A DNA stretch of 64,000 nucleotides. Source: Paramesorhizobium leguminum. Lineage in GTDB: Bacteria; Pseudomonadota; Alphaproteobacteria; Rhizobiales; Rhizobiaceae. Every line of letters begins with the position of its first letter. Position 1 is the stretch's first letter. A model generated the notes under the pieces. That model was not told the origin of the DNA. It did not search any database and was given only the letters and a program-made list of their open reading frames with translations. A program made the position numbers and the translations under genes. The stretch lies in contig NZ_QJTF01000010.1 in assembly GCF_003217235.1 (NCBI RefSeq), positions 62,001 to 126,000 on the forward strand. Reading direction: 5' to 3'. Below, in pieces: positions 17,155-28,994 of this stretch.

Positions 17155-18060
17155 ATGAACAAGCATTTGACGCATCTCGAGCGTCTTGAAGCCGAGGCGA
17201 TCCATATCTTTCGCGAGGTGGCCGCGACATTCGCCAATCCGGTGATGCTTTATTCCGTCGGCAAGGATTCCTCCGTCATGCTGCATCTGGCGATGAAGGC
17301 ATTCTATCCGGCGAAGCCGCCCTTTCCCTTTCTCCATGTCGATACGACATGGAAGTTTCGCGAGATGATCGAATTCCGCGACGCCCAGGCGCGCGAACTG
17401 GGGTTCGAGCTTCGTGTGCATATCAATGAGGAGGGCGTGCGGGAGGGGATAAATCCCTTTATCCACGGCTCCAATACCCATACTCACATCATGAAGACCG
17501 TCGGCCTGCGCCAGGCGCTCGACAAATACGGCTTTGACGCAGCGTTCGGCGGTGCGCGGCGTGATGAGGAAAAATCACGCGCCAAGGAGCGCATCTTCTC
17601 GTTTCGCAATGCGCAGCATGGCTGGGACCCGAAGAACCAGCGCCCGGAAATGTGGAAGATCTACAACACGCGCGTTGCCAAGGGTGAATCCATCCGCGTG
17701 TTTCCCCTGTCGAACTGGACCGAGCTCGACATCTGGCAATACATCCTGCGTGAAAGCATTCCCATCGTGCCGCTCTATTTTGCCGCCCCGCGTCCCGTGG
17801 TGGAGCGCGATGGTATGCTGATCATGGTCGATGACGGGCGCATGGAGCTGAAACGCGGCGAGAGGGTCGAGGAGCGCATGGTCCGCTTCCGCACGCTCGG
17901 CTGCTACCCGCTGACCGGCGCGATTGAATCGGATGCGGCGACTTTGCCCGAAATCGTCAGTGAGATGCTGATCGCCCGAACCTCCGAGAGGCAAGGGCGC
18001 CTCATCGACAAGGACGAGGCGGGCTCGATGGAGAAGAAGAAGCGCGAGGGCTATTTCTGA
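17155..18060 (+). CDS. cysD: Sulfate adenylyltransferase small subunit CysD
   Basis: 301 residues, the normal length of CysD (PAPS reductase/N-type ATP-pyrophosphatase superfamily). The PP-loop is seen as [54 protein letters not shown] and [14 protein letters not shown] are all diagnostic. The start at 17155 gives [18 protein letters not shown] and matches the family N-terminus; the longer frame from 17059 adds unrelated residues. With CysN it makes adenosine 5'-phosphosulfate from ATP and sulfate. Its stop overlaps the cysN start by one base. Confidence 0.97.
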   Translation: MNKHLTHLERLEAEAIHIFREVAATFANPVMLYSVGKDSSVMLHLAMKAFYPAKPPFPFLHVDTTWKFREMIEFRDAQARELGFELRVHINEEGVREGINPFIHGSNTHTHIMKTVGLRQALDKYGFDAAFGGARRDEEKSRAKERIFSFRNAQHGWDPKNQRPEMWKIYNTRVAKGESIRVFPLSNWTELDIWQYILRESIPIVPLYFAAPRPVVERDGMLIMVDDGRMELKRGERVEERMVRFRTLGCYPLTGAIESDAATLPEIVSEMLIARTSERQGRLIDKDEAGSMEKKKREGYF

Positions 18061-20000
18061 TGAACCAGATCAATTTCCCCGTCGCCGCTACGGGGGCGGA
18101 CGATGTTCTCGCCTTCATGGATGACCAGCAGAAGAAACCGCTCCTGCGCTTTCTCACGTGCGGCTCGGTGGACGATGGCAAATCGACGCTGATCGGCCGG
18201 CTGCTCTACGATACCAAGCTTCTCTTCGAGGACCAGCTCGCGGCCTTGCAGAACGACAGCCGCAAGCATGGCACCAATGGCGACGAAATCGACTTCGCGC
18301 TTCTGGTGGACGGGCTGGAGGCGGAGCGCGAGCAGGGCATCACCATCGATGTCGCATACCGCTTCTTTGCCACCCCGAAGCGCAAGTTCATCGTCGCCGA
18401 TACGCCGGGGCATGAGCAATACACCCGCAACATGGCGACGGGCGCCTCCACCGCCGATCTCGCCATCGTGCTTGTCGATGCACGGCAGGGCATATTGACC
18501 CAGACGCGACGGCACTCGTTTATCGCCTCGTTGCTCGGCATCCGGCATATCGTGCTGGCGGTCAACAAGATCGATCTCGTGGATTATTCGCAGGAAGTGT
18601 TCGATCGCATTGTCGCCGACTATACCGCCTTTGCCCGCGATCTGGGCTTCGCCACCATCCAGCCGATCCCTATCTCCGCCCGCTACGGCGATAATGTCTC
18701 GCTCAAATCATCGAAGCTCGACTGGTACGACGGGCCGGCGCTGCTTGCCCATCTCGAAACCGTTTCGCTGGATGAAACCGATGCCGCCCGACCGTTTCGC
18801 TTTCCGGTGCAATATGTGAACCGCCCGAACCAGAATTTTCGCGGTTTCGCCGGAACGGTCGCTTCGGGGGGCGTTGCGGTAGGAAGCCCTGTCGTCGTCG
18901 CCAAATCCGGCAAGGCCTCGCGGGTTAAGCGCATCGTCACGCAGGACGGTGATCTGGCTGAGGCTTTCGAGGGGCAGGCCATCACCATCGTGCTGGAGGA
19001 TGAGGTGGAGGTATCGCGCGGCAACATGCTGGTCGCGCCGGATAGCCGTCCCGATGTCGCCGATCAGTTCGCCGCCCATCTTGTCTGGTTCGGCGAGGAG
19101 GCGATGATCCCCGGCCGGCCTTATCTCCTGCGCACAGAGACAGATCAGGTGAGCGTCACCATTACCGATCTGAAACATCGCATCGACATCAACAGTTTCG
19201 CCGAGGAAGCAGCAAAAACCTTGGCGCTGAACGAGGTCGGCGTCTGCAATCTCTCGACCGGCGAGCCGATTGCCTTCGACCCATATGCCGGCAACCGCTC
19301 GACAGGTTCGTTCGTGCTCATCGACCGCATGACCAATGCGACGGTGGGGGCGGGCATGATCGATTTCGCGTTGCGGCGGGCATCGAACGTGCACTGGCAG
19401 GCACTGGATGTCGACAGAGACGCGCGCGCGGCGCTTAAATCCCAGCGCCCGGCGGTCCTCTGGTTCACCGGCCTGTCGGGCTCGGGCAAGTCGACGGTAG
19501 CCAACCTTCTGGAAAAACAGCTCCATGCGCTGGGCAAGCACACCTATATTCTCGATGGCGACAATGTCCGCCACGGTCTCAATCGCGACCTGGGCTTTAC
19601 ATCCGAGGATCGTGTGGAGAACATTCGCCGCGTTGGCGAGGTGGCGAAGCTGATGGCGGATGCAGGGCTGATCGTGCTCGTCTCCTTCATTTCGCCCTTC
19701 CAGGCAGAGCGGCAGCTGGTGCGCGAGCTTCTACCGGCAAACGAGTTCATCGAGATTTTCGTCGATACGCCGATCGAGGAATGCATTGAGCGCGACCCGA
19801 AGGGGCTCTATGCCAAGGCGCTCAAGGGTGAGATCAGGAATTTCACCGGCGTGGATTCGCCTTACGAGCGACCGGAAAAAGCGGAAATTCATTTGAAAAC
19901 AAGTGGGCGTTCGACGGAAGAACTGGTGGCGGAGATTGAGAAATATCTGGGAGCACGCGGTATTATCGGCAATTACAGTGCCGATTCCTGGTCGATCTGA
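18060..20000 (+). CDS. cysN: Sulfate adenylyltransferase GTPase / APS kinase fusion (CysN-CysC)
   Basis: 646 residues. Residues 1-430 are an EF-Tu-like GTPase with [35 protein letters not shown] and NKID. The remainder is an APS kinase with [37 protein letters not shown] and [20 protein letters not shown]. Both nucleotide sites are intact, so the protein drives sulfate adenylation and also phosphorylates APS to PAPS, as NodQ does in Sinorhizobium. No nod genes are nearby, which points to housekeeping assimilation or sulfation of surface sugars. One-base overlap with cysD and direct abutment with cysQ make a three-gene operon. Confidence 0.97.
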   Translation: MNQINFPVAATGADDVLAFMDDQQKKPLLRFLTCGSVDDGKSTLIGRLLYDTKLLFEDQLAALQNDSRKHGTNGDEIDFALLVDGLEAEREQGITIDVAYRFFATPKRKFIVADTPGHEQYTRNMATGASTADLAIVLVDARQGILTQTRRHSFIASLLGIRHIVLAVNKIDLVDYSQEVFDRIVADYTAFARDLGFATIQPIPISARYGDNVSLKSSKLDWYDGPALLAHLETVSLDETDAARPFRFPVQYVNRPNQNFRGFAGTVASGGVAVGSPVVVAKSGKASRVKRIVTQDGDLAEAFEGQAITIVLEDEVEVSRGNMLVAPDSRPDVADQFAAHLVWFGEEAMIPGRPYLLRTETDQVSVTITDLKHRIDINSFAEEAAKTLALNEVGVCNLSTGEPIAFDPYAGNRSTGSFVLIDRMTNATVGAGMIDFALRRASNVHWQALDVDRDARAALKSQRPAVLWFTGLSGSGKSTVANLLEKQLHALGKHTYILDGDNVRHGLNRDLGFTSEDRVENIRRVGEVAKLMADAGLIVLVSFISPFQAERQLVRELLPANEFIEIFVDTPIEECIERDPKGLYAKALKGEIRNFTGVDSPYERPEKAEIHLKTSGRSTEELVAEIEKYLGARGIIGNYSADSWSI

Positions 20001-20837
20001 ATGAAGATACTCTCGAATGCCGATTCCGTGACCGGCGACGATGCGCTCCTTGTCCTTATGGAGAGAACAGCCATTGCCGCCGGGCGCGCCATCATGGAAA
20101 TCTACGAGGCCGGCTGCGATGTGTCCTTGAAGATCGACGGGTCGCCGGTGACGCTGGCGGACAAGGCGGCGGAGGCGGTGATCCTCGCGGCGCTGCGCGA
20201 GGCGACGCCGGATATCGCAATCGTTGCCGAAGAAGAGGTGTCGGAGGGCAGGGCGCCTATTCTCCTCGGAGAACGCTTTTTTCTCGTCGATCCCCTCGAT
20301 GGAACGCGTGAATTCATTGGGCGAAACGGCGATTTCACGGTCAATATTGCCCTGATCGAACAAGGAATACCGGTTCTGGGCGTGGTCTATGCGCCCGCGC
20401 GCGGGCTGCTTTTTTCCGGCGGCCCCAAGGGAGCGCGGGAGGTCACGGTTGGCTCCGGCGGTCTGATGACGGCATATCGCTCGATTGCAGTCCGCGATTG
20501 TCCGGCGCGGATGATTGCCGTCGCCAGCCGTTCGCACCGCACGCCGGAGACGGATGGCTATCTCACCGGCTTCGATATCGCCGAATGCGTTTCGGTCGGC
20601 TCCTCGCTCAAATTCTGCCTTGTGGCGCGCGGAGAGGCGGATATCTATCCGCGCTTCGGGCGGACCATGGAGTGGGATACGGCGGCAGGCGATGCGATCT
20701 TGCGCGCCGCGGGTGGCGGGACCTGGACGCCTGAGGGCGAGCTTCTCGCTTATGGAAAGAACGGATTCGCAAATCCGTTCTTTATTGCGCGGGGCCGATT
20801 GGCTCCGGTTACGCCTTCAACCGATAGCCCGTCCTGA
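20001..20837 (+). CDS. cysQ: 3'(2'),5'-bisphosphate nucleotidase CysQ
   Basis: 278 residues of the inositol-monophosphatase fold. The metal-binding blocks are [20 protein letters not shown] and [20 protein letters not shown], with [17 protein letters not shown] near the end. The enzyme removes the 3'-phosphate from PAP, the by-product of PAPS use, and keeps sulfate assimilation running. ATG follows the cysN stop with no gap. The last 29 bases overlap the 3' end of the convergent ABC permease gene. A perfect 12-bp hairpin lies inside its last codons. Confidence 0.95.
   Translation: MKILSNADSVTGDDALLVLMERTAIAAGRAIMEIYEAGCDVSLKIDGSPVTLADKAAEAVILAALREATPDIAIVAEEEVSEGRAPILLGERFFLVDPLDGTREFIGRNGDFTVNIALIEQGIPVLGVVYAPARGLLFSGGPKGAREVTVGSGGLMTAYRSIAVRDCPARMIAVASRSHRTPETDGYLTGFDIAECVSVGSSLKFCLVARGEADIYPRFGRTMEWDTAAGDAILRAAGGGTWTPEGELLAYGKNGFANPFFIARGRLAPVTPSTDSPS
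20756..20783. terminator. Hairpin inside the 3' end of cysQ, possible two-way terminator
   Basis: AAAGAACGGATT (20756-20767) pairs perfectly with AATCCGTTCTTT (20772-20783) around a 4-base loop. It lies within the cysQ coding sequence, 54 bases before its stop, at the junction with the convergent ABC gene. A-tract and T-tract on opposite sides would suit termination from either direction, most naturally of the reverse transcript, just past the permease stop at 20809. Confidence 0.4.
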
Positions 20838-21566
20838 AAATCCACCATACGAGACCGAGGCAGATCGCGAGGAAGAAGAAGATCATCGCGATGCTGACGC
20901 CGACGCTCACGTCCGCCGTCTCATAGAAGCTCCAGCGGAAACCGCTGATGAGGTAGAGCACCGGGTTGAAGAGCGTCACGTCGCGCCAGAAGGGCGGCAG
21001 CATGTGGATGGAATAGAACGAGCCGCCGAGGAAGACGAGCGGCGTGACCACCAGAAGCGGGATCAGCTGCAGCTTCTCGAAACCGTCCGCCCAGATGCCG
21101 ATGATGAAGCCGAACAGGCTGAAGGTGATCGATGTCGCGACCAGGAAGAACACCATCCAGAAGGGGTGGCGGATCTCGATGGGTACGAAGAGAAACGCGG
21201 TGGCGAGAATGATGACGCCCAGGATCAACGATTTTGTCGCCGCCGCTCCCACATAACCGATCACGATCTCCACGAACGAGATCGGCGCCGAAAGCACTTC
21301 GTAGATGGTGCCGACGAATTTCGGGAAGTAGATGCCGAAGGAAGCATTCGAGATCGAGTTCTGCAACAGCGTCAGCATGATGAGGCCGGGCACGATGAAG
21401 GCGCCGTACTGGACGCCTTCGACCTCCTGGATGCGTCCGCCGATCGCCGATCCGAAGACGACGAAATAAAGCGAGGTGGACAGCACCGGCGAGATCACGC
21501 TCTGCAGGAGCGTGCGGCGCATGCGCGCCATCTCGAAGAGATAAATGGCCTTGATGGCTTCGAAAT

Positions 21567-21570
<4 letters not shown>
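20809..21570 (-). CDS. ABC-2 type exporter permease (YadH-like)
   Basis: 253 residues starting [20 protein letters not shown] at 21570. Six membrane segments include [21 protein letters not shown], a typical ABC-2 block, and [20 protein letters not shown] before the last two helices. The start overlaps the stop of the ATPase gene by 4 bases (ATGA), so the two form one exporter. The pair resembles E. coli YadG/YadH, whose substrate is unsettled. The reading frame is open to 21975 but that extension is antisense to the ATPase gene. Confidence 0.92.
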
Positions 21571-22493
<923 letters not shown>

Positions 22494-22730
22494 GAGACCG
22501 TCGCTGGCAGGAGATGAAGGGGAACAGGTTCACGCGGCTAAAGCGGAAAGGCCAAAGCGCGCCACATATAGGCAAGTTAATTGCTCGTTGCCATAGCAAA
22601 TATATGACGGGCTGGCGTCTCCTGACATTGCCAGCCTGTCTTGCCCCGCAGTGTTATTGAGGGCCACGCATCATGGGGATGAACCGCGTTTCACCGCGAC
22701 TCGTCTGCTGTGTGCAGCGATATGAGCCGG

Positions 22731-24098
22731 TTACCGTCGCCGCGAACGGGCAGTCGGTTCGTTGTCATAGTCGAGCATGCGGGTGAGGCTCAAGGCCACC
22801 AGCGTACAGATCGCGCCTGATATCAGATAGCCGCCGATGAATATGATGCCGAAGTTGCTCGCGAGTCCGAGCGCCACGAGCGGCGCGAAGCCGGCGCCCA
22901 CCAGCCAGGCGAGATCCGATGTAAGCGCGGCGCCCGTATAGCGATAGCGCCGTTCGAAACGCGAGGAGACCGCGCCTGACGCTTGACCAAAGGAAAGACC
23001 GAGGATGCCGAAGCCGATGATGATGAACGCGTCCTGGCCCATGCTGCCCGCATCGAGAAGGAAGGGGGCGGAAAACGAGAAGATCGCGATGATGAAAGCG
23101 CCGATCATCAACTGGTTGCGGCGTCCGATACGATCGGCGATCAAGCCGGAAAGCACGATGCCGATGATGCCGACGGCCGCGCCCGCCACCTGCACCCAGA
23201 GGAACTTCGACGCCGACTGGCCGCCGTGCAGCACCACCCAGCTCAGGGGGAAGATCGTGACGAGGTGGAACATCGCAAAGCTCGCCAGCGGCACGAACGC
23301 GCCGAGCACGACATCGGCGGCATGTTTGCTCAGCATCTCGAAGACCGGCCGGGGCTCCAGTTCCTTGGACTCCAGCGCGACGCCGAATTCCTTGCTCCCG
23401 ACAATGCGCAACCTGGCGAACAATGCCACCACATTGATCGCAAAGGCGACGAAGAACGGATAACGCCAGCCCCAGGAGAGAAAATCCGCCTGCGAGAGGT
23501 TCGAAATGAAATACCAGAAGAGGATGCTCGCCAGCGCGAAGCCGATGGGCGCGCCGAGCTGCGGGAGCATCGCATACCAGCCGCGCAGTTTCTTCGGAGC
23601 GTTGAGATTGAGCAGCGAGGCCAGCCCATCCCATGCGCCGCCGAGCGCGAAACCCTGCCCCAGGCGAAACAGCGCCAGCAACGCCACGGCCCAATAACCG
23701 ATGGTGTCGTATCCCGGCATGAAGGCAATGGAGGCGGTTGATCCGCCGAGAATGAAAAGCGCGATCGTCAGCTTCGTGCCGCGCCCGTAATGGCGATCGA
23801 TCCACATGAAGACGAAGGTGCCCACCGGTCGCGCCAGGAAGGCGAGCGAGAATATCCCGAAGGACATCATCATGGCGGCGAGCGGGGAAGGTGCGAAGGG
23901 GAAGATCAGTTTCGGGAAGACGAGAATCGAACCCAGCCCATAGACGAAGAAATCGAAGAACTCCGACAGGCGAGCGATCACCACGCCGATAGCGATACTA
24001 CCCGGCGAAATCGACTTGCCGTCGTTGATACGGCGGGCGTCCCGTTCGAGATCTGAAGATCTGGGCCCTTCGAACCAGGGTTTGGCAACCGCGATCAT
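22731..24098 (-). CDS. MFS permease of the metabolite:H+ symporter (MHS) type
   Basis: 455 residues, start preceded by GGAGGAAG. The first helix reads IARLSEFFDFFVYGLGSILV and the helix 2-3 loop RPVGTFVFMWIDRHYGRGTK, the MHS version of the MFS signature; GLIADRIGRRNQLMIG is the second-half copy. The helix 4-5 region FRLGQGFALGGAWDGLASLL is also MHS-like. These carriers import small organic acids or compatible solutes with protons. It is transcribed away from the cyo genes, with 438 bases between the two starts, and no catabolic gene adjoins it. Substrate unknown. Confidence 0.85.
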   Translation of the reverse strand: MIAVAKPWFEGPRSSDLERDARRINDGKSISPGSIAIGVVIARLSEFFDFFVYGLGSILVFPKLIFPFAPSPLAAMMMSFGIFSLAFLARPVGTFVFMWIDRHYGRGTKLTIALFILGGSTASIAFMPGYDTIGYWAVALLALFRLGQGFALGGAWDGLASLLNLNAPKKLRGWYAMLPQLGAPIGFALASILFWYFISNLSQADFLSWGWRYPFFVAFAINVVALFARLRIVGSKEFGVALESKELEPRPVFEMLSKHAADVVLGAFVPLASFAMFHLVTIFPLSWVVLHGGQSASKFLWVQVAGAAVGIIGIVLSGLIADRIGRRNQLMIGAFIIAIFSFSAPFLLDAGSMGQDAFIIIGFGILGLSFGQASGAVSSRFERRYRYTGAALTSDLAWLVGAGFAPLVALGLASNFGIIFIGGYLISGAICTLVALSLTRMLDYDNEPTARSRRR

Positions 24099-24536
24099 GA
24101 CTTCTTCCTCCTGCCTGTCTCCACCTGCAAATGAATGTCGAACAAACTTTGAAAGAGATCAAGGAACTTTCCCCAAAAAGACGGCGACAAGGTAAGAATA
24201 GTATCTGGCCACATCATTATTGTGTGTTACCTTGGTATAAATAGGTATTGTCCGGGGGTATCTAGTGTACGATCCTGTAATTCGTGACGTTCGATATCAA
24301 CCGCAAAACAATGCATCGCAAATGCTCGTTTCCAATGTTGTGATTCGGAATCCGCGTGATTTCGTTATCGGCCTGGAAGGCGAACTTGGAATCGCCACAC
24401 TGGTGGGTATTTCACTGGAACCGGTGTTTGTTGCGCTGCGATGAATTGCTGCAGTGCGGCCAACGGCCTCATTCCAAAAGAGGAGCGTTGGCGTTTATTG
24501 CGACCGACGAAAACCGTAAAAATTCGAGCACGCAAG
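24099..24536. other. Divergent promoter region between MFS and cyoA
   Basis: AT-richer stretch at 24180-24330 (for example TATAAATAGGTATT near 24236) is the likely promoter zone for both genes. A 40-codon ATG-to-TGA frame at 24322-24444 has no ribosome site and no recognisable sequence; I do not call it a gene. No repeat or hairpin was seen. Confidence 0.4.
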
Positions 24537-25697
24537 ATGTCCATGCACTCAAAAATCGTCGGATGGCTGTTCGCTTTCCTTGTTCTGCCGCTTCTGTCCG
24601 GCTGCAACATGGTGGTCATGTCACCTTCGGGCGATATCGCCAGGCAGCAGGCGGACCTTATTCTGATCTCGGTGGCGCTGATGCTGATCATCATCGTGCC
24701 GGTTATCTTCCTGACGCTGTTTTTTGCGTGGAAATATCGCCATTCCAACACCGATGCGCCCTATGATCCGGAATGGTCCCATTCGACCCGGCTCGAAGTC
24801 GTCATCTGGTCGGCGCCGCTCGCCATCATCATTGCGCTGGGCGCGATCACCTGGATGAGCACCCACAAGCTCGATCCCTATCGGCCGCTCGACGAGATCG
24901 CGCCCGGTCGCCCGGTTGCCGCGAATGTGAAGCCGCTTAACGTCGAGGTCGTTGCGCTCGATTGGAAATGGCTATTCATTTATCCCGATTACGGCATCGC
25001 CAGCTTGAACGAGATGGCGGCGCCCCTCGACGTGCCGATCAATTTCAAGATCACCTCGACCTCGGTCATGAATTCCTTCTACATCCCGGCGCTCGCGGGC
25101 CAGATCTACGCCATGCCGGGCATGGCGACGAAGCTTCACGCTGTTATCAACAAGCCGGGCGACTATGAAGGGCTGTCCGCCAATTTCAGCGGCAGCGGCT
25201 TCTCGCACATGCGCTTCACGTTCAAAGGCCTCGACCAGGCCGGTTTCGATGCCTGGGTTGCCTCGGTGAAGCAAAAGGGAACCAGCCTCACGCGCGCCGA
25301 CTATCAGAAACTTGAACTTCCCAGCGAGAAGGAGCCGGTCCGCTATTATTCGACAGTCGATAACGGGCTCTTCGATGCCATCCTCAACATGTGCGTGGAC
25401 CCATCGAAAATGTGCATGAAGGAAATGGCGATGATCGACGCCCGGGGCGGCGGCGGCAAGGAGTCGGCGAATCTCGTCTTCCGGCTGGCCTATGACCGGG
25501 AGCGCAACTGGGGAGCAATCGGCGGCAAGTCGCGTCCGTTCCTGCTCGCCCAGTGCACGCCTGAAGGCGCCGGTCCGGGAGGCAGCGAGGTTCTTCCGCC
25601 CGCAAGCCGTTCGCCTTCTCCGTCCTTCAGCCTCTCCCTAGGCAAGAGCGCGGGCAGTGACCTGAGCCAGCTTTCCTCCGGCACGGTCCTCAGATAA
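24537..25697 (+). CDS. cyoA: Cytochrome bo3 ubiquinol oxidase subunit II CyoA
   Basis: 386 residues from ATG 24537 (a second ATG lies two codons on). A lipoprotein signal peptide ends in the lipobox LLSGC with Cys23. Two helices follow, around 40-65 and 90-110, then the periplasmic cupredoxin domain. FKITSTSVMNSFYIPALAGQ and YAMPGMATKLH lack the paired cysteines of a CuA centre, as expected for a quinol rather than cytochrome c oxidase. The C-terminal 60 residues are serine- and proline-rich and poorly conserved. First gene of cyoABCD; the subunits form a proton-pumping terminal oxidase. No cyoE heme O synthase lies in the window. Confidence 0.95.
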   Translation: MSMHSKIVGWLFAFLVLPLLSGCNMVVMSPSGDIARQQADLILISVALMLIIIVPVIFLTLFFAWKYRHSNTDAPYDPEWSHSTRLEVVIWSAPLAIIIALGAITWMSTHKLDPYRPLDEIAPGRPVAANVKPLNVEVVALDWKWLFIYPDYGIASLNEMAAPLDVPINFKITSTSVMNSFYIPALAGQIYAMPGMATKLHAVINKPGDYEGLSANFSGSGFSHMRFTFKGLDQAGFDAWVASVKQKGTSLTRADYQKLELPSEKEPVRYYSTVDNGLFDAILNMCVDPSKMCMKEMAMIDARGGGGKESANLVFRLAYDRERNWGAIGGKSRPFLLAQCTPEGAGPGGSEVLPPASRSPSPSFSLSLGKSAGSDLSQLSSGTVLR

Positions 25698-25706
25698 TCA
25701 AGGTTT

Positions 25707-27716
25707 ATGACAATGTTCTCCAACCCTGACCTCATGAAGTTCATCTTCGGCCGGTTGACCCTGGAATCGCTTCCCTTTCACGAGCCGATCCTCGTCGTGA
25801 CGTTCATCGCCGTCATGATCGGCGCGTTGGCCGTTCTCGGCCTCATCACCTATTACCGGTTCTGGGGCCCGCTCTGGCGCGACTGGATCACCAGTGTCGA
25901 TCACAAGAAGATCGGCATCATGTATATCATTCTCGCGATCATCATGCTGCTGCGAGGCTTCTCGGACGCGATCATGATGCGCCTCCAGCAGGCAATGGCC
26001 TTCGGCGGCAATGAAGGCTACCTGCCGCCGCATCACTATGACCAGATTTTCACGGCGCATGGCGTCATCATGATCTTCTTCGTGGCGATGCCGTTCGTCA
26101 CGGGCCTCATGAACTATGTCGTGCCGCTGCAGATCGGCGCGCGCGACGTCTCGTTCCCGTTCCTCAACAATTTCTCGTTCTGGATGACCACGGCGGGCGC
26201 GATCATCATCATGCTCTCGCTTTTCATCGGCGAGTTCGCCAAGACCGGCTGGCTCGCCTATCCGCCGCTGTCAGGCATCGCCTACAGTCCTGACGTGGGC
26301 GTGGATTACTACATCTGGGGCCTGCAGGTGGCCGGCATCGGGACGACGCTATCAGGCATCAACCTGATTGCGACGATCGTGAAGATGCGCGCGCCGGGCA
26401 TGACCTTCATGAAGATGCCTATCTTCACCTGGACCTCGCTCGTCACCAACATCCTGATCGTCGCTTCCTTCCCGGTGCTGACCGCCGTGCTCGCGCTCCT
26501 GTCGCTCGACCGTTACCTCGGCATGAACTTCTTCACGAACGATCTCGGCGGCAACCCGATGATGTACGTGAACCTCATCTGGATCTGGGGCCATCCGGAG
26601 GTCTACATTCTCGTCCTGCCGGCGTTCGGCATCTTTTCCGAAGTGGTCTCGACCTACAGCAGCAAGCGGCTGTTCGGCTATACGTCGATGGTCTACGCCA
26701 CCTGCGTGATCATGATCCTCTCCTACCTCGTGTGGCTGCACCATTTCTTCACGATGGGTTCCGGCGCCTCGGTCAATGCCTTCTTTGGCATCACCACGAT
26801 GATCATTTCGATCCCGACAGGCGCAAAGATGTTCAACTGGCTCTTCACCATGTATAAGGGCCGCATCCGTTTCGATGTGCCGATGCTGTGGACGGTCGGC
26901 TTCATGGTGACCTTCACCATTGGCGGCATGACCGGCGTCATGCTCGCGATCCCGCCCGCCGATTTCGTGCTGCACAACTCGCTGTTCCTGATCGCCCATT
27001 TCCACAACGTCATCATCGGCGGCGTGCTGTTCGGCATATTCGCCGGCATCAACTACTGGTTCCCGAAAGCGTTCGGTTTCAAGCTGGACCCGTTCTGGGG
27101 CAAGGTGTCGTTCTGGTTCTGGCAGATCGGCTTCTTCGTTGCCTTCATGCCGCTTTACGTGCTCGGGCTGATGGGCGTGACGCGCCGCGTGAGCCAGTTC
27201 GAGGATCCGTCGCTGCAGATCTGGTTTGTCATCGCGGCGATCGGCGCCGGCATGATCGCGGTCGGCATCGCCGCCTTCCTCATCCAGCTCTTCGTCAGCT
27301 TCCGCAACCGCGAGGCGCTGCGCGACGAGACCGGCGACCCGTGGGATGGACGCACGCTGGAATGGTCGACATCGTCGCCGCCGCCGGAGTATAATTTCGC
27401 CTTCACGCCGATCGTCCGCGATCACGACAGCTGGTACGACATGAAGAAGCGCGGCCATACGCGCCCATTGGAAGGCTTCAGGCCGATCCATATGCCGAAG
27501 AACACGGGCACGGGCGCCATCCTCGCCGCAATCAGCATCGGCTTTGCCTTCGGAATGATCTGGCATATGTGGTGGCTGGCCATCATTTCCTTCGTCGCGA
27601 TGATCGCGGTCGCGATCGGTCATACCTTCAACTATAACCGGGATTTTTTCATCCCTGCCGAAACCGTGGCCGCGACCGAGAACGCGCGCACCAGACTGCT
27701 CGCGGGACAGAACTGA
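25707..27716 (+). CDS. cyoB: Cytochrome bo3 ubiquinol oxidase subunit I CyoB
   Basis: 669 residues, the usual CyoB size, with about 15 membrane helices. Metal ligands are present: heme b histidines in [11 protein letters not shown] and [13 protein letters not shown], the cross-linked His-Tyr pair in [14 protein letters not shown], and the CuB histidines in WLHHFFTMG. The N-terminal extension [20 protein letters not shown] is typical. It holds the low-spin heme, the binuclear oxygen-reducing centre and the proton channels. It starts 9 bases after cyoA. Confidence 0.98.
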   Translation: MTMFSNPDLMKFIFGRLTLESLPFHEPILVVTFIAVMIGALAVLGLITYYRFWGPLWRDWITSVDHKKIGIMYIILAIIMLLRGFSDAIMMRLQQAMAFGGNEGYLPPHHYDQIFTAHGVIMIFFVAMPFVTGLMNYVVPLQIGARDVSFPFLNNFSFWMTTAGAIIIMLSLFIGEFAKTGWLAYPPLSGIAYSPDVGVDYYIWGLQVAGIGTTLSGINLIATIVKMRAPGMTFMKMPIFTWTSLVTNILIVASFPVLTAVLALLSLDRYLGMNFFTNDLGGNPMMYVNLIWIWGHPEVYILVLPAFGIFSEVVSTYSSKRLFGYTSMVYATCVIMILSYLVWLHHFFTMGSGASVNAFFGITTMIISIPTGAKMFNWLFTMYKGRIRFDVPMLWTVGFMVTFTIGGMTGVMLAIPPADFVLHNSLFLIAHFHNVIIGGVLFGIFAGINYWFPKAFGFKLDPFWGKVSFWFWQIGFFVAFMPLYVLGLMGVTRRVSQFEDPSLQIWFVIAAIGAGMIAVGIAAFLIQLFVSFRNREALRDETGDPWDGRTLEWSTSSPPPEYNFAFTPIVRDHDSWYDMKKRGHTRPLEGFRPIHMPKNTGTGAILAAISIGFAFGMIWHMWWLAIISFVAMIAVAIGHTFNYNRDFFIPAETVAATENARTRLLAGQN

Positions 27717-27720
27717 AACG

Positions 27721-28362
27721 ATGAGTAAAACAGCCCACGCCCACGCCCATCTGGCGATCCCGGAAGGCAAAGACCAGGAATTCTATCTGAAGGACGATCA
27801 TCATCCCGAAGGCAGCACCATGCTGGGCTTCTGGCTCTACCTGATGAGCGACTGCCTGATCTTCGCCGTCCTCTTCGCCATCTACGGAGTGCTTGGCCGC
27901 AATTACGCCGCGGGGCCATCGCCCGCTGACCTGTTCGACCTGCCGATCGTCGCGCTCAACACGGCGATGCTGCTCTTCTCCTCCATCACCTATGGTTTCG
28001 CCATGCTGTGGATGGATCGCGGAGCAAAGGCCCAGACGCTTGGCTGGCTCGCCGTGACAGGCGTGTTCGGCGCGATCTTCATCGGCCTCGAACTCTATGA
28101 ATTCAGCCATTTGATCCATGAAGGCGCGGGTCCGCAGCGTTCGGCCTTCCTGTCCTCCTTCTTCACGCTGGTCGGCACACACGGCCTGCACGTCACTTTC
28201 GGCATCGTCTGGCTGATCACCCTCATGGTGCAGGTGTCGATGCACGGCCTGACTGTCGAGAACAAGCGCCGGCTGATGTGCCTCAGCATGTTCTGGCACT
28301 TCCTCGACGTCATCTGGATCGGCGTCTTCTCCTTCGTCTACCTGATGGGAGTCATCGGATGA
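27721..28362 (+). CDS. cyoC: Cytochrome bo3 ubiquinol oxidase subunit III CyoC
   Basis: 213 residues with five predicted helices after a histidine-rich N-terminus (AHAHAHLAIPEGKDQEFYLK). STMLGFWLYLMSDCLIFAVL and FFTLVGTHGLHVTFGIVWL are the standard COX3-family blocks for the quinol branch. It starts 4 bases after cyoB and overlaps cyoD by 4 bases. Subunit III stabilises the oxidase and is not catalytic. Confidence 0.96.
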   Translation: MSKTAHAHAHLAIPEGKDQEFYLKDDHHPEGSTMLGFWLYLMSDCLIFAVLFAIYGVLGRNYAAGPSPADLFDLPIVALNTAMLLFSSITYGFAMLWMDRGAKAQTLGWLAVTGVFGAIFIGLELYEFSHLIHEGAGPQRSAFLSSFFTLVGTHGLHVTFGIVWLITLMVQVSMHGLTVENKRRLMCLSMFWHFLDVIWIGVFSFVYLMGVIG

Positions 28363-28760
28363 GTTCGCATTCACACACCCCGGCTCACGCCCACCATAAC
28401 GCCGCAGACAGCCATCACGACGATGGGGCCGCCCATGGCTCTTTCAGGGGCTACATGACCGGTTTTCTCCTGTCGGTGGTCCTGACCGCTATCCCCTTCT
28501 GGCTGGTCATGAGCGGCGTTACCGACAGCAGGGCGCTCACGGCGGTTCTCGTCATGGGGCTTGGCGCGATACAGATCGTCGTTCACATGATCTTCTTCCT
28601 GCATATGAACCCGCGCTCCGAGGGCGGCTGGACGATCATGGCGCTGATCTTCACGCTTGTACTGGTCGGCATCCTGCTCGCCGGCTCGCTCTGGGTCATG
28701 CATCACCTCAACTACAATATGATGCCCATGTCGCCGGAGATGATGAAGAACATGCCTTAG
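28359..28760 (+). CDS. cyoD: Cytochrome bo3 ubiquinol oxidase subunit IV CyoD
   Basis: 133 residues with an unusually histidine-rich N-terminus (about ten His in the first 30 residues) and three helices. GYMTGFLLSVVLTAIPFWLV, AIQIVVHMIFFLHM and ALIFTLVLVGILLAGSLWVM match CyoD. The ATG overlaps the cyoC stop (ATGA). The frame is open upstream from 28278 but only inside cyoC. CyoD assists assembly of CuB in subunit I. Confidence 0.95.
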   Translation: MSSHSHTPAHAHHNAADSHHDDGAAHGSFRGYMTGFLLSVVLTAIPFWLVMSGVTDSRALTAVLVMGLGAIQIVVHMIFFLHMNPRSEGGWTIMALIFTLVLVGILLAGSLWVMHHLNYNMMPMSPEMMKNMP

Positions 28761-28762
28761 TC

Positions 28763-28990
28763 TGGTTTCTGTCTTAATGGAACCACGAGGCGCCCCCCTC
28801 TGTCCTGCCGGACATCTCCCCCGCATGGGGGGAGATTACGCCTTCACAGGCGGTTGGAGCAAGCCGCTGGCCTTGCAGAATTGGCGCCGATACATATGTC
28901 AGCCAATCTCCCCCCTCGCGGGGGAGATGTCCGGCAGGACAGAGGGGGGCGCTGTCCCGCCGGCGTTTCCATCTAAATATGAAATGCATT
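28763..28990. repeat. Palindromic MITE-like repeat, copy 2, between cyoD and SURF1
   Basis: The outer arms CCCCCCTCTGTCCTGCCGGA and CCGGCAGGACAGAGGGGGGC are inverted, with inner CATCTCCCCC and GGGGGAGATG arms. End A is GGTTTCTGTCTTAATGGAAC and end B GTTTCCATCTAAATATGAAA. End B is shared nearly base for base with the copy at 59324. The repeat stops 4 bases before the SURF1 start codon. Confidence 0.85.
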
Positions 28991-28994
28991 CGAC

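Noticed and set aside
24322-24444. 40-codon frame in the cyoA leader
   Set aside because: No ribosome site, no recognisable composition and no sign of a regulatory peptide such as a codon run.
26352-27770. 472-codon reverse open frame opposite cyoB
   Set aside because: Antisense to a fully conserved CyoB, with the low-complexity His/Asp/Arg composition of a shadow frame.
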